DNA of 25,336 bases from Symbiodinium natans (Eukaryota > Sar > Dinophyceae > Suessiales > Symbiodiniaceae): NCBI GenBank assembly GCA_905221605.1, contig CAJNDS010001274.1, forward strand, positions 1 through 25,336. The letters are read 5' to 3'. This document shows, in pieces, positions 11,001 to 17,098 of the stretch (the stretch's first letter is position 1; the number at the start of each line of letters is the position of its first letter). Below the pieces are notes generated by a model. It was not told the DNA's origin. It saw only the letters and a program-made list of their open reading frames with translations, and did no database searches. The translations under genes were made by a program, and so were the position numbers.

Positions 11001-12967
11001 TTGGAGTTCAGGCATGCCAGTGTGCCGAGGCAACTGGATGCAGTGTGGAGCAAGTTGGATCGTTGAAAAGTGTGAAAAAGTGTGGCGAAGTTTTTGAAAA
11101 TTTCCACTTTAGAAGTCCCGAAACCCTTCGTGAAGACTCTTCCCATGAGGTTCAAGAAATGGATTTATGGTCCAACCGCAAAAGCTTTGGTTCAAGCACC
11201 ACGGAAGCTAGCCCTAGCCTGGAGCCTGTACCTTTGGTGAAGGACAGGAAAATGGCAGCTGAAGACAGCAGGAAGGGTGAGCAGGGTGCTGAGATGAAAA
11301 GCCCCTTTTGGTGTAAGGTTTGCAAATGGTTGTTCAGATCCGAGCATGCTGCCGGGTTGAGCTGGGATGAAAGTGGCAAGCCCAAGTGCGAAAAGTGCAA
11401 ACAGACTGTGACAGTCTCTGGCACGGATGCAAGCCATGCATTCCATCTCCGAGAGGCAGAGAAGGAGCGCCGAGCTGCTGGAAAAAGGGGTGATAAAGGT
11501 GAAAGCCGAGGCTCAGGCCAAGCTGCACCGAAACCCAAGGCCATGCCGAAGGTGATTGAACGGATGGTCGACGTGTTTCCGGAGCTGGCGGATCCAGAGC
11601 CGCCGAAGTGGTTCGGTGATGTGTCATGGAGTATCTGCCGGCGCGGAACTCCAGTGGATGAGCTAGAGCTCAAGGACGTGGTAGGCACGCTATCCGACAA
11701 GGATATGTTGCGCTATCAAAGCTCATACGAGAAGCTGGTGAAGCCCATCCAGGAGGTGTGTGAGCTACAGGAGAAACCCACGAAGATCTTCGGAATCTTG
11801 GATGTCCGTGGACAGATTGGTGGCAAGGCCATCATCTGGGAGATGGCAGTGAATGAAGGAGGACTGTACATGGAAGTACCGCCGGGAACGTGTGGCCTGG
11901 CGATGTTGAGCTTCGTGAGGTACTTGAAGAGAAAAGGGATAGTCCCTGTTTTGCTTCTGGGTGAGCACCAGGACCTCGGAGTCTTGCGGATGGTGGATCT
12001 GTTGTGCATGCTACCCATTTTGGGAGCAGAGAGGATCATGGAGGATGAAGCTGAGAGCTCGTATTATCCCCCATGGGTGTTGCGCTGGAAGAGAAGTGCA
12101 AAGGAAGGATCCTTGGTGTTTAAGGAACTGGTGGAGCGAGTGCGAGTGATTTCGATGTTGTCGTGTGATACACTTCGGATTCACGAGCCGGAGCTGAGGG
12201 AGAGACCAGTCCCCAAGTGGTCGTTTGTGGCCTACAGCCACTACAGATCCGTGATGGAGTCTGTTGCAGGATTCTTGGAGGACCTGGAGAAAAAGAAAGA
12301 GGAGATCACCGACACGCAGAGGGCGGCAAGCTGGAAGAAGGTGGTTGCGAGTGAGACTCGAAGCGGTGTTGTGTGGATCTGCAAGTGTAAGTGGCACTTG
12401 CCGACCGACTATGTGGTGAGGTTCAACTTGACGTTGCCTGCCGACATGTGGCAGCAAGCCTTTGGGATCATGGGTGAGAATGTTGGGAAACTCGAGAAGG
12501 AGGAAAAGGACCTGAAGCGGATCCTCAAGGCTGCAGCGGAACAGCAAGACCGAGAGTTCGAGGAAGCTGAGCGAAAGCGCAAGCGCATCGCCGACCTGTC
12601 AGCTGCCGAGGAAGAAGCTGCTAAGAGAGCAAAGCTGGAAGGCGAAGCGGTTCGCTCGCCTGTGTCAGTTGTACCATCTGAGTTGGATGCAGCAGCTATC
12701 GCGCAGATTGCTGAGCGTGTGAAGGCAAGCTTTAGTGTTGCCGATTTGGAGCTGATGTTGGAAGAGAAGAAGAGAAAGGTTGGAAACCAGCCAACTGAGA
12801 GGCCTGCGGAGACGCCAGCTGAGCCTAGCCGATCTTCGCAGGATGTGATGATGGAAACGAGGACGGCTGAGTTGGCGGAGATGAAGGAAGCCGCCAAGGA
12901 GCGCCGCGCCAAGTTGATGGAGTCAACTGGAGCTGGCGAGAAGAAGGGCGAAGAGGATGAAGAATGA
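4973..12967 (+). CDS. Copia gag-protease-integrase-RT-RNase H polyprotein with C-terminal extension
   Basis: This 2664-aa frame encodes all proteins for reverse transcription and integration. Visible in order: Pro/Gly-rich gag N-terminus (to ~130); Gln-rich stretch (143-186); CCHC knuckle (525-538) within K/G-rich linkers; aspartic protease DSGA (696-699); compact integrase zinc motif H868, H873, C880, C883; integrase catalytic D908, D979, E1014; RT with LDVSTAFLH (D1573) and YVDD (1662-1665); RNase H with D1844, E1886, D1921 and a copia-like IADVLTK end near 1975. About 680 further residues follow, unlike standard copia proteins. They include a zinc-ribbon-like pair C2114-x2-C2117-x21-C2139-x2-C2142, an unrecognised domain (~2180-2490) and a charged coiled coil (~2500-2560). 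Met29 (5057) is the start conserved with copy A. The first 28 codons exist only because of the leader orientation and may be untranslated. Confidence 0.95.
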   Translation: MLNTSPHTSGAHVRSPRGGRERGSSVPIMDAETRRRVDPFPGLGNPNPLWVQGLAQGSQPVYGPVPRGRTPARSPHGVATGAPQQTMGGPSFPPGLPQQAVGSPSLPPGLSTGPPQPVVTPSQTSPDVQGLTRQVRELESMMQQLVVQQQQFMQTMTSSMVQQQQQHQQWMIQQHQQQQPQQQQQVNPPLPQDGVPENMPSSSSGCQGASPVGTPAKGTQLFRMASPSPPLRPPPLEQERERDVFARSDKWLPSLPTIDFSSWKDRISEALGFLTWMEKLTSWVGLGSEVFPNELMHAVKTQEESRLKQDRLTVEQQKRSTRLMHILRQTFANHEKSSLILQTYVESENTYQQSGFVALRLLAKEFCLKSRAECLFFRSQLVNQTVKAPSIPEIIRKIEHELNKYTKLLNSLDPDVHAGGLQIQEADSVMVLLRSLPDRCRSHCLLHGDSESFEDLKRVALKFEVQQRVWSEAPGTKLQPFRDPNEGKGNEGKPKGKGKEQKGKRESSKGAGKRASSQNKKDVECYVCGGKGHYARDCWYKEGDSGKKPNSPNAKAKAKAKGDPKKKPEKGKPKGKGKGKGKTVAEVSQEGESSDYQLTGGEWNEPESEARVESVLQPLEGLLDEVRKEWIPRSTDEIDWSWEVETRVRIAELEHRISTDLSQMLPSKSVRSLMKPPMNQVKSMEKDDASKWWLIDSGASVTVIAKRYLDEFQILDRKALGPNERYSAANDTPVNVFERVRIRALLPMYEGKQYLGLTSVCVTGVVADVAHNILSTEQMVNTGWEVKFTRREISLRHEKKGVMGYGVSWAGCPWIYLQGDAGKRKKVTFGRTEVRPMDVDDGQRPMEVDQMQSVQSMTKKKQEEMELHRMRGHIPFSSECPHCRMTRGTTQHRRTKDAQDRPVALQADFCFINLVTGTFAKDQPTAPNMKVLVMTEMSTRMIGCLLVGTNADNTSSWIRYWMNAFGLDIAGSAVLLRTDSETAVSALIKRANLGIRIVTQRAPPQGHEAVGGVERAVRTLKELFSTVRLDLRAQGFDLKRSPRAFEFGLIYCAAMHNHHAAAFDGKKSPQELVLQRSLHECGSSLIGATVLAELPDSMKTTALSRFVEAAYVYPEVGGLTHVVSAMVDGCPKHFRAKSIKHIVPLKIGLEHCQHLLKEHDPSDTLAPPILKEKEDGVPDRIEGEADKAFEGRVSEGPTTDMSKVGPPAAWVKEHGGTANCPACGPKRGKANHNAECRKRYDDWLKAQRQRLESKEPTEETPKMDQRSSKDAGVMESGSEPSLLKRPKITYESRPDPKLEEKQSVPTPATEVVDVDMEDFEDPSLPYQGIPDEAMEPGYFEGETPAEDEAIPMEEEKPQMDVDSVPNESSRVPRRLESLTSDVNSVPDESNRVPRLINRIYLDPRLDVPQGPIKMVSSDESPKLVHVTNSILLNKNSTFPESMKVCGSQVWLARPTSVLSEIDGCPLDVDKTVEGRRTELQSMTAHKAGRVVGADEAQKFARQHGIKIIPTRWVIGPKVVNGKEAVRARCVVQDIAKGSTASSLGLSATTPSLEALRTLLAIASVDAMDIATLDVSTAFLHSPLPKGSKAIIQLPKDVSACKDYYVPVFMILDQAMNGLRVAAKAWNLKLATVVKKVGLKQCPTEPSVFEGTVRGKRFLMLCYVDDLILCGTRDAIRLVTDTLNGELKIKETGRITSTGGKITFLGREIERQGSHLRMRVPPAYLDALFETEFCKDLKVVTAPPDIVKTVEKGRASGSDPELSDTAAARYRAVLGRIAWWGQSRPDLSRWMSILSQGQSKPTACFEQALRQVIRFLKGQYHAWQYFGPDGNVPDSGPAQLEVYADASWAPQASLGRRSVSGIAIFYRGCLIKGISRVQGCVSLSSCEAELRAILTAVQESEGLATLIGQLAESDVTIRLHTDSSSARAVLLNRGLSRRVRHLDIAVCYLQERIQEAQTLKVIWCPTAGMIADVLTKCLSQVTFCQHQQAMGIYPGEDVQQVWRICGIRPRVGVQACQCAEATGCSVEQVGSLKSVKKCGEVFENFHFRSPETLREDSSHEVQEMDLWSNRKSFGSSTTEASPSLEPVPLVKDRKMAAEDSRKGEQGAEMKSPFWCKVCKWLFRSEHAAGLSWDESGKPKCEKCKQTVTVSGTDASHAFHLREAEKERRAAGKRGDKGESRGSGQAAPKPKAMPKVIERMVDVFPELADPEPPKWFGDVSWSICRRGTPVDELELKDVVGTLSDKDMLRYQSSYEKLVKPIQEVCELQEKPTKIFGILDVRGQIGGKAIIWEMAVNEGGLYMEVPPGTCGLAMLSFVRYLKRKGIVPVLLLGEHQDLGVLRMVDLLCMLPILGAERIMEDEAESSYYPPWVLRWKRSAKEGSLVFKELVERVRVISMLSCDTLRIHEPELRERPVPKWSFVAYSHYRSVMESVAGFLEDLEKKKEEITDTQRAASWKKVVASETRSGVVWICKCKWHLPTDYVVRFNLTLPADMWQQAFGIMGENVGKLEKEEKDLKRILKAAAEQQDREFEEAERKRKRIADLSAAEEEAAKRAKLEGEAVRSPVSVVPSELDAAAIAQIAERVKASFSVADLELMLEEKKRKVGNQPTERPAETPAEPSRSSQDVMMETRTAELAEMKEAAKERRAKLMESTGAGEKKGEEDEE

Positions 12968-13698
12968 ACTGAGATGCTAAGTGATCTCAGTGGTTGGGTG
13001 GGTGAGTGAAACCCGCAGCCATTTTTTTGGAAGCCATGGCCGCGTTGCCGCCATGGAGCGCCCGCGATTTTTCTGGTTAGTGTGAGCCCTTGTTTCAGTG
13101 CATGAGAAGTTTGCAAAGAGGAGGCAAAATGATGATGAAACTCAACGAGGGACTCTATAGCCCCTTCTGCAAGGCGTCTGATTGCCACCTCTGAAGACGT
13201 TTTTGGCTGATGGTACGCTGGAAGAAGCGAAACTATGAAGCCAATCTTTTCCTGAAGGATCAGCTAGCCGATGCTAGTTGGTGAGTTTGGTGACCTGGAA
13301 GATGCGAGACTGAGGAGGAGTACCACGACAAGGTCGAGTGCTGAGTGGGAAACATCTGAAGCTTGCATTAATTCGTTTTCACGTGTTTGTCACCACGAAC
13401 TCTTGGATTCGTTCCAAGACAACCCTGCCCCAGTGCAGGTGGATGCAAGTTTAATTCGTTTTTCACGTGTTTGGACAACGAACTCTTGGGTTACCAGTGA
13501 TGTGGACCCAGGACAACCTGCCTGATGGTGGGATCTTGCATGAGTTTTAAGTTTGATGTCAGAGATCGACTGGTGTGTTGTTTGTTTCGTTTGGTGGCGA
13601 GTACGCACCAAGGGAATGTGGCCAGGGCATCCCCTTAGTGTTGAAGTGCCGAGCTGGGCTTGGACTTCAGATCTTTGACATGAACCCTCAGCAAAATG
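12968..13698 (+). other. 3' untranslated stretch of copy B
   Basis: About 730 bp lies between the polyprotein stop and the polypurine tract, with no convincing gene. The minus-strand frame running in from the coding sequence is a shadow. The main internal structure is the imperfect tandem duplication at 13368-13522. Confidence 0.75.
13368..13522 (+). repeat. Imperfect tandem duplication in the 3' stretch
   Basis: Two related units lie at 13368-13429 and 13451-13522. Both begin TTAATTCG, continue with a CACGTGTTTG core and CGAACTCTTGG, and end ACAACC(C)TGCC. The units differ by indels, so the duplication is old compared with the divergence of copies A and B. Confidence 0.8.
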
Positions 13699-13713
13699 CG
13701 GGGGGTGGAAGAT
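13699..13713 (+). other. Polypurine tract
   Basis: A purine run containing GGGGGGTGGAAGA, broken by one T, lies directly before the TG that starts the 3' LTR. This is the standard location of the plus-strand primer in LTR elements. Confidence 0.7.
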
Positions 13714-14082
13714 TGTGGCTGATCATTGATGTTTTTGTCATGTTTTGGATCAGCTTGTATAGGTTTGTTTTGCTTCGGAGTGATTGGGAATCCGTGTGAT
13801 CCCATCCTCGATGGTTTATGCCTCGTTGATTTCCAAGGAAATCATACGAGTGTGTTTTTGCCCAATACGCTATTTAAAGTGAGTGTGCAGTGTGTAGGAA
13901 CTTCGTTCTGAAGCTGAGTTTAAGCTCACAAGAGAGAATTCGTTTAGTTTGTGCACTTCGTGACTTTTGGCTCAAGTGGCTCAAGTGACTGTGTGAAAAA
14001 GAGAGAGTTGTCCGCACTTGTGTGAGAGGTCAGGGTTCGTGCTTTCAAGGGAAAAGGTACCAGAGGGACCTTCGGTTTTTCA
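13714..14082 (+). repeat. 3' LTR of copy B (369 bp, TG...CA)
   Basis: It starts TGTGGCTGATC after the polypurine tract and ends TTTTTCA, giving TG...CA termini (end uncertain by about 3 nt). It carries an inverted pair GCTGATC/GATCAGC near its start, the near-palindrome GATTTCCAAGGAAATC (13828-13843), TATTTAAA (13871-13878) and the spliced-leader-like motif (13965-13976). It is the most complete of the three LTRs in the window. Confidence 0.88.
13965..13985 (+). promoter_or_regulatory. Tandem spliced-leader relics in 3' LTR
   Basis: TTTTGGCTCAAG at 13965-13976 is followed without a gap by TGGCTCAAG at 13977-13985. Both match the 3' end of the dinoflagellate spliced leader. Tandem truncated leader relics are a known signature of trans-spliced mRNAs that returned to the genome as cDNA. 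Confidence 0.78.
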
Positions 14083-14232
14083 CGCAGCAACATGCTTGCA
14101 GATCCGCCTAATTTAGAAGTTTCTACGTGCAGAGACTTGATTTTCTGGAACAGGAAACTCCAGAGTTGTCATCTTCACAATTTTCATTTGAGCAACGCTT
14201 GAAAGCAGTGGAAGTGCATGCTGGAATAGCCA

Positions 14233-14677
14233 CTATGTGGCTTGACCGACGCGCGTCGAATGACACTGGATTGTCGTGCATGTCAGCCAGGATCTGCGAA
14301 GCTGATGAATTTTGTTTTTCATTACAACTTCGTCCAGTGACGTGCCTTGTTCATCTTCAATCCAGACTTTGCCTCCAGCAAAGCCACCCAGTGCGATCGC
14401 ACAATTTGGCATGTTAATCATGTTCCCTATGTCGCGGTGGAATCCTATGTGAGAGTTCAGAATCACTGCGAGGAAAGTCCATTTTCCGTTTGGAAAGCAA
14501 TCTCGCAAGAAATCATTGACTGCGACACATGCTTCTTTTGTGGCGGATGCTTTCGACATGCAAGAGGTGTTGCCTCCAAAAGCATACAGTCCTAGGGTGC
14601 AGTAAATGTTGTATGATCCCAAGCCAATGCCTTGTTGGCGTCCGCGATACTTCCAGCAGGTTAACCAGATTTTTGCT
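14233..14677 (-). pseudogene. Fragment with HxD/GGxxW dioxygenase-like motif
   Basis: A minus-strand frame is open from about 14677 to a stop at 14233; the first apparent start inside it (14622) is TTG, so there is no ATG at the left end of the match. It contains the sequence GFHRDIGN followed about 20 residues later by GGFAGGKVWIED. This H-x-D plus GG-x-x-W spacing recalls the double-stranded beta-helix of 2-oxoglutarate/Fe(II) dioxygenases. Similar stretches occur in many dinoflagellate retroelement-associated proteins (from memory, not searched). A TGA directly upstream of 14677 interrupts any longer protein, so it is probably a broken fragment. The second metal-binding His was not placed. 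Confidence 0.45.
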
Positions 14678-14702
14678 CAGAAGGATTTTGCAGAACAGCT
14701 TT

Positions 14703-14993
14703 TTACAGGCAGCTAACAGCCTGGAGCTTGTTTATCATGCATGAAAAGAGGGCGGGGCAGCAGGCCCTGAATTGAAATCTCGCAGGCCTGACCAGTGGTA
14801 CTGGTGGGCGAGCGAGTCTCGCTTTAAGCTCAGCGCTGCCGCGGGGCACGGGTAAGGCATGCTTCAGGAAGGTCTCGAAGCCATCGGTGGCCCTGACCCC
14901 ACTGATGGGCAAGGGCTCGCCCTCGGCTATGTAGCCCAAGACTTGCCCGTAGGAGGGTCTGACGCGGAAGCCGTGCGCACGTCGCTCCTCCAT
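14703..14993 (-). CDS. Hypothetical 96-aa protein, third ORF of compact cassette
   Basis: It starts at ATG 14993, six bases below the stop of the preceding ORF (ends 14999), and ends at 14703. The protein begins MEERRAHGFRVRPSYGQVLG. The first ~55 residues look like an ordinary folded protein. The last ~30 are Arg/Cys-rich and fall where the GC content drops, so the true C-terminus may have been lost. No family was recognised. Its tight spacing to the upstream ORF is the main reason to believe in it. Confidence 0.4.
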   Translation of the reverse strand: MEERRAHGFRVRPSYGQVLGYIAEGEPLPISGVRATDGFETFLKHALPVPRGSAELKARLARPPVPLVRPARFQFRACCPALFSCMINKLQAVSCL

Positions 14994-14998
14994 GTGCT

Positions 14999-15322
14999 TT
15001 ACATCAAGCCGCCGTAAACCCCAGAGTCGGACGTGTTTCGCCCGGCGGCCACGTCCCGCGCAACTCGGCGCACGCCCGCTCGCTCGGCGGGGGCCCACCT
15101 CAATTTCCTGTTGACGGCGTCGACTGCACGCCCCACTTCATCCGCATAGGCTTCGCCCTCCTGGCGCTGACGCCGGTTGGCCAGCCACTCGTTGAAGGCC
15201 CGAGCATCGATCAACTGCTGTTGCCGCTTGTAGAGCAGCGGCGTCAAGTTGTAGCTGGGGTACTGCTTGTGAAAGGCCCGCAGCATCGCGGCCTCGTTGC
15301 GCCGCTCCGGAAAGGGCATCAT
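14999..15322 (-). CDS. Hypothetical 107-aa basic protein, second ORF of compact cassette
   Basis: It starts with ATGATG at 15322, two bases after the stop codon of the first ORF (15325-15327), and ends with TAA at 14999. The protein is helical-looking and rich in Arg, Ala and Gln (for example FHKQYPSYNLTPLLYKRQQQ), with a basic C-terminal half ending VYGGLM. There is no signal peptide, membrane segment or recognised domain. It sits in the same GC-rich block as its neighbours and reads in the same direction. A nucleic-acid or capsid-associated role is possible but only a guess from charge. Confidence 0.45.
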   Translation of the reverse strand: MMPFPERRNEAAMLRAFHKQYPSYNLTPLLYKRQQQLIDARAFNEWLANRRQRQEGEAYADEVGRAVDAVNRKLRWAPAERAGVRRVARDVAAGRNTSDSGVYGGLM

Positions 15323-15324
15323 CT

Positions 15325-15735
15325 TTAGATATCCATGGAATTGCGGAGAAGGAGCTCGTGGAAGCGGTCGGCGCGGGAGAGCTGCCAGGCCTGGCGGGCC
15401 TCCGAGGGCGTCATGCCCGAAGGCCGCTCAGGGGGCACGGGCTGTTGCGGGTGTTGCGGGGGCTGTTGCTGGGGCTCCGGCTGCGGCGGCTCAACCGGCT
15501 GAGGAGGCTTCGGAAGCTCCGCCACGGCCACCGTCGGGGGCGGCTTCGGCTTGTTCTTCGAGCCTGGGGGTCGGCCTCGCCTTTTGGGCGGCGCTTCTTG
15601 AGGAGCCTCGGTCCGCTCAGGGACCGGCTGCGCAGGGGGTTCGGCCACCACCGGCTGGGCGGGCTCGGGGGCCACGGGAGGCTCGGCCATGGGAGGCTCG
15701 GCGGCCACAGGAGCGGGTGCATCTTCCTCAGCCAT
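15325..15735 (-). CDS. Pro-rich AT-hook protein, first ORF of compact cassette
   Basis: This 136-aa protein starts at ATG 15735 (MAEEDAPAPV). The frame is open further upstream to 15981, but that extension starts at GTG and lies in AT-rich DNA. Nearly half the residues are Pro, Ala or Glu. In the middle is KRRGRPPGSKNKPKP, a textbook AT-hook that binds the minor groove of AT-rich DNA and is also seen in plant AHL proteins and HMGA-like proteins. The C-terminus (PSEARQAWQLSRADRFHELL) looks helical. The stop is two bases before the next ORF. The likely job is DNA binding; the wider family is unknown. Confidence 0.55.
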   Translation of the reverse strand: MAEEDAPAPVAAEPPMAEPPVAPEPAQPVVAEPPAQPVPERTEAPQEAPPKRRGRPPGSKNKPKPPPTVAVAELPKPPQPVEPPQPEPQQQPPQHPQQPVPPERPSGMTPSEARQAWQLSRADRFHELLLRNSMDI

Positions 15736-16672
15736 TTGGTTATCGTGCTGCAAGTACAGACCTTTATTTTCCGGAGAAAAATTTTCGAATTCTCCGAATG
15801 AGAAAGTTTTTCGGCTCAGACGAAGAGAGGCCACAGCCCTCTCAGTCACGACCCTCGTGGAGAGGGTCGGGGAAAATTTTCTGCCTTCAGCCAAGTGTGC
15901 TGGGGGATTAGCATCCTGCTGCCTGGTGGGGGGAGCGGGAGCCTCACAGAAGGTCGATGGCGTTTGGAGCTTACAATTCACGCTTGGTTTTGAAGCCGAG
16001 TTGCCTTGATGTTCTTGAGTTTTCTTGGAGCATGTGTGCGTTTTTGTAGTCTGAGCCAGGACGCAATTTAAGGATTCTTTTCTCCAGGTCTATCTTGGAG
16101 ACTTTGTGAGTGCGTTAGTTGCTGTGCATTGTTGCCGCTTGAAGTTTGCTGGAGTGCAAGGAGACTTCTGGAGACGAGCTAGTGTCTTAGGTTTCAGAAC
16201 TTGCTGCAGCTGGTAGCTGTGTTCGTCAATTGCGAGAGTTGTACACGTCAGGTCAAGATATTTTATCTTGCAGGGAACCAAGTTTGGAAGCTTTGTCCTG
16301 GGTGTGAAGGTACCCTTGTCTACACGTTTCTCCTGAAGCAGAATCAAGACTCAGCATGTGCAGTTCACGCCCCGTCCAGGCATCTTGATGTGGGGACCTG
16401 GAGTGCCCTCTTCGTTAGCCGATGGCCAAGCAAGAGAGTTCAGCAGCGTGTCCGTCCTGCCCTGACAACAGGTCTTAGACGCTAAGGGACGGAAAGTACG
16501 AGCAATCAGTGCTTGCATTCGCACTGTCTCTGCGAGTGGCTGCGTGGTTCGTGTTTGTGAAGCATGTTAGTTTGTTTTGGACCTTTGCAGATAGAACCAC
16601 ATTCTCAACTGTACACTGCTGCACTTCAGGTGGTGTTCTTCGAAGTGAAAAAGTCTTCAGAGAGAATTATAA
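15736..16672. other. Non-coding stretch upstream of AT-hook ORF
   Basis: Base composition changes sharply at about 15740 from GC-rich to mixed. The stretch next to the AT-hook ORF (15760-15880) is AT-rich with GAAAAATTTTC and GGAAAATTTTC, possible upstream control sequence for the minus-strand cassette. No protein family is visible in either direction. A perfect 7-bp stem with a 3-nt loop, CAAGATA-TTT-TATCTTG, lies at 16254-16270. Confidence 0.55.
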
Positions 16673-16948
16673 TGCATGGGCAGTTTCAAGAATGCTGCAA
16701 GGGCAGCTCAAGAGAGATCAAGCTGCTAGGGCAGTTGTGGTTAAAGATCGGCTGAAGGGTCAGCTCGTTGAGATTTGTTGCAAGGGCAACTCAAATAGTT
16801 CTGCTGTAAGGGCAGCTGAAAATGGCAAGGGCCAATATTCAATGCACACAATGAGTGTGCTTCATACGTCGCTGCAAGGGCAGCCTATTCTTTCAGGCCG
16901 TGACGACAGTTAAGATCGGCAAGGGCCGACAAGAGGTGCAAGGGCACC
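16673..16948 (+). repeat. Array of mini-hairpins with AAGG-type loops
   Basis: About ten tiny inverted repeats lie in 276 bp, most with the form stem-AAGG-stem. They are TGC/GCA with ATGG (16673-16682), GCTGC/GCAGC (16694-16707), CTGC/GCAG with TAGG (16723-16734), GCTGA/TCAGC with AGGG (16751-16764), GTTGC/GCAAC (16777-16790), GCTGT/GCAGC (16803-16816), TGGC/GCCA (16823-16834), GCTGC/GCAGC (16871-16884), TCGGC/GCCGA (16916-16929) and GGTGC/GCACC (16935-16948). One hairpin with another loop, GCACAC-AATGA-GTGTGC (16844-16860), lies inside. The stems differ but stay complementary while the loop stays nearly fixed, as expected if the folded form matters. Confidence 0.8.
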
Positions 16949-17019
16949 GATGAGTCGTCTAGTCGAGATGAAAGGATTCTCTAGAGAGCTTGAAAACAGA
17001 AGGAGCGCAGGCTGTTATG

Positions 17020-17072
17020 AACTCAGCACTTGATTGCACAATTGAAGGCAACGACGTGCTGACATCTGAGTT
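17020..17072 (+). repeat. Bulged inverted repeat after the hairpin array
   Basis: AACTCAG (17020-17026) can pair with CTGAGTT (17066-17072). Inside it, CAGCAC (17024-17029) can pair with GTGCTG (17056-17061) as an alternative or bulged extension. The loop is about 26 nt. It stands between the mini-hairpin array and the RS-rich ORF. Confidence 0.45.
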
Positions 17073-17098
17073 TATCCCTTGACTGTTTCTCGGCTTAA

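Larger units (their letters stand above)
4311..14082 (+). mobile_element. Copia-type LTR retrotransposon, copy B (near complete)
   Basis: The layout is 5' LTR (4311-4604), primer binding site (4607-4618), leader, one polyprotein frame (4973-12967), a ~730-bp 3' untranslated stretch, polypurine tract (13699-13713), and 3' LTR (13714-14082). Integrase lies before RT, the defining order of Ty1/copia. The polyprotein is uninterrupted and all catalytic motifs are visible, so it may be functional at protein level. The 5' LTR lacks the first ~47 bp of the 3' LTR and has a 20-bp internal deletion, so the LTRs are not the identical pair expected of a fresh insertion. No target-site duplication could be identified. 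Confidence 0.93.

Noticed and set aside
12409-13188. 259-residue minus-strand open frame
   Set aside because: It is antisense to the charged coiled-coil end of the copia polyprotein; its Ser/Ala-rich composition is the mirror of those codons and it has no domain.
4311-14082. Target-site duplication flanking copy B
   Set aside because: The bases before 4311 and after 14082 do not match; the 5' LTR is truncated, so the original left flank is lost.
14703-15735. Bacterial contamination as the source of the compact cassette
   Set aside because: No Shine-Dalgarno sequence precedes any of the three ATGs, no bacterial family was recognised, and the flanks are dinoflagellate-like repeats.
15297-15911. 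Long plus-strand open frames over the GC-rich block
   Set aside because: They are Arg/Gly/Ala-rich mirrors of the Pro-rich AT-hook gene. The minus-strand reading has ATG starts, tight gene spacing and a real motif.
16673-16948. CRISPR-like or tandem repeat reading of the hairpin array
   Set aside because: The spacing between units is irregular, the repeated core is only about four bases plus variable stems, and there are no equal spacers. The constant part is structural rather than a direct repeat.
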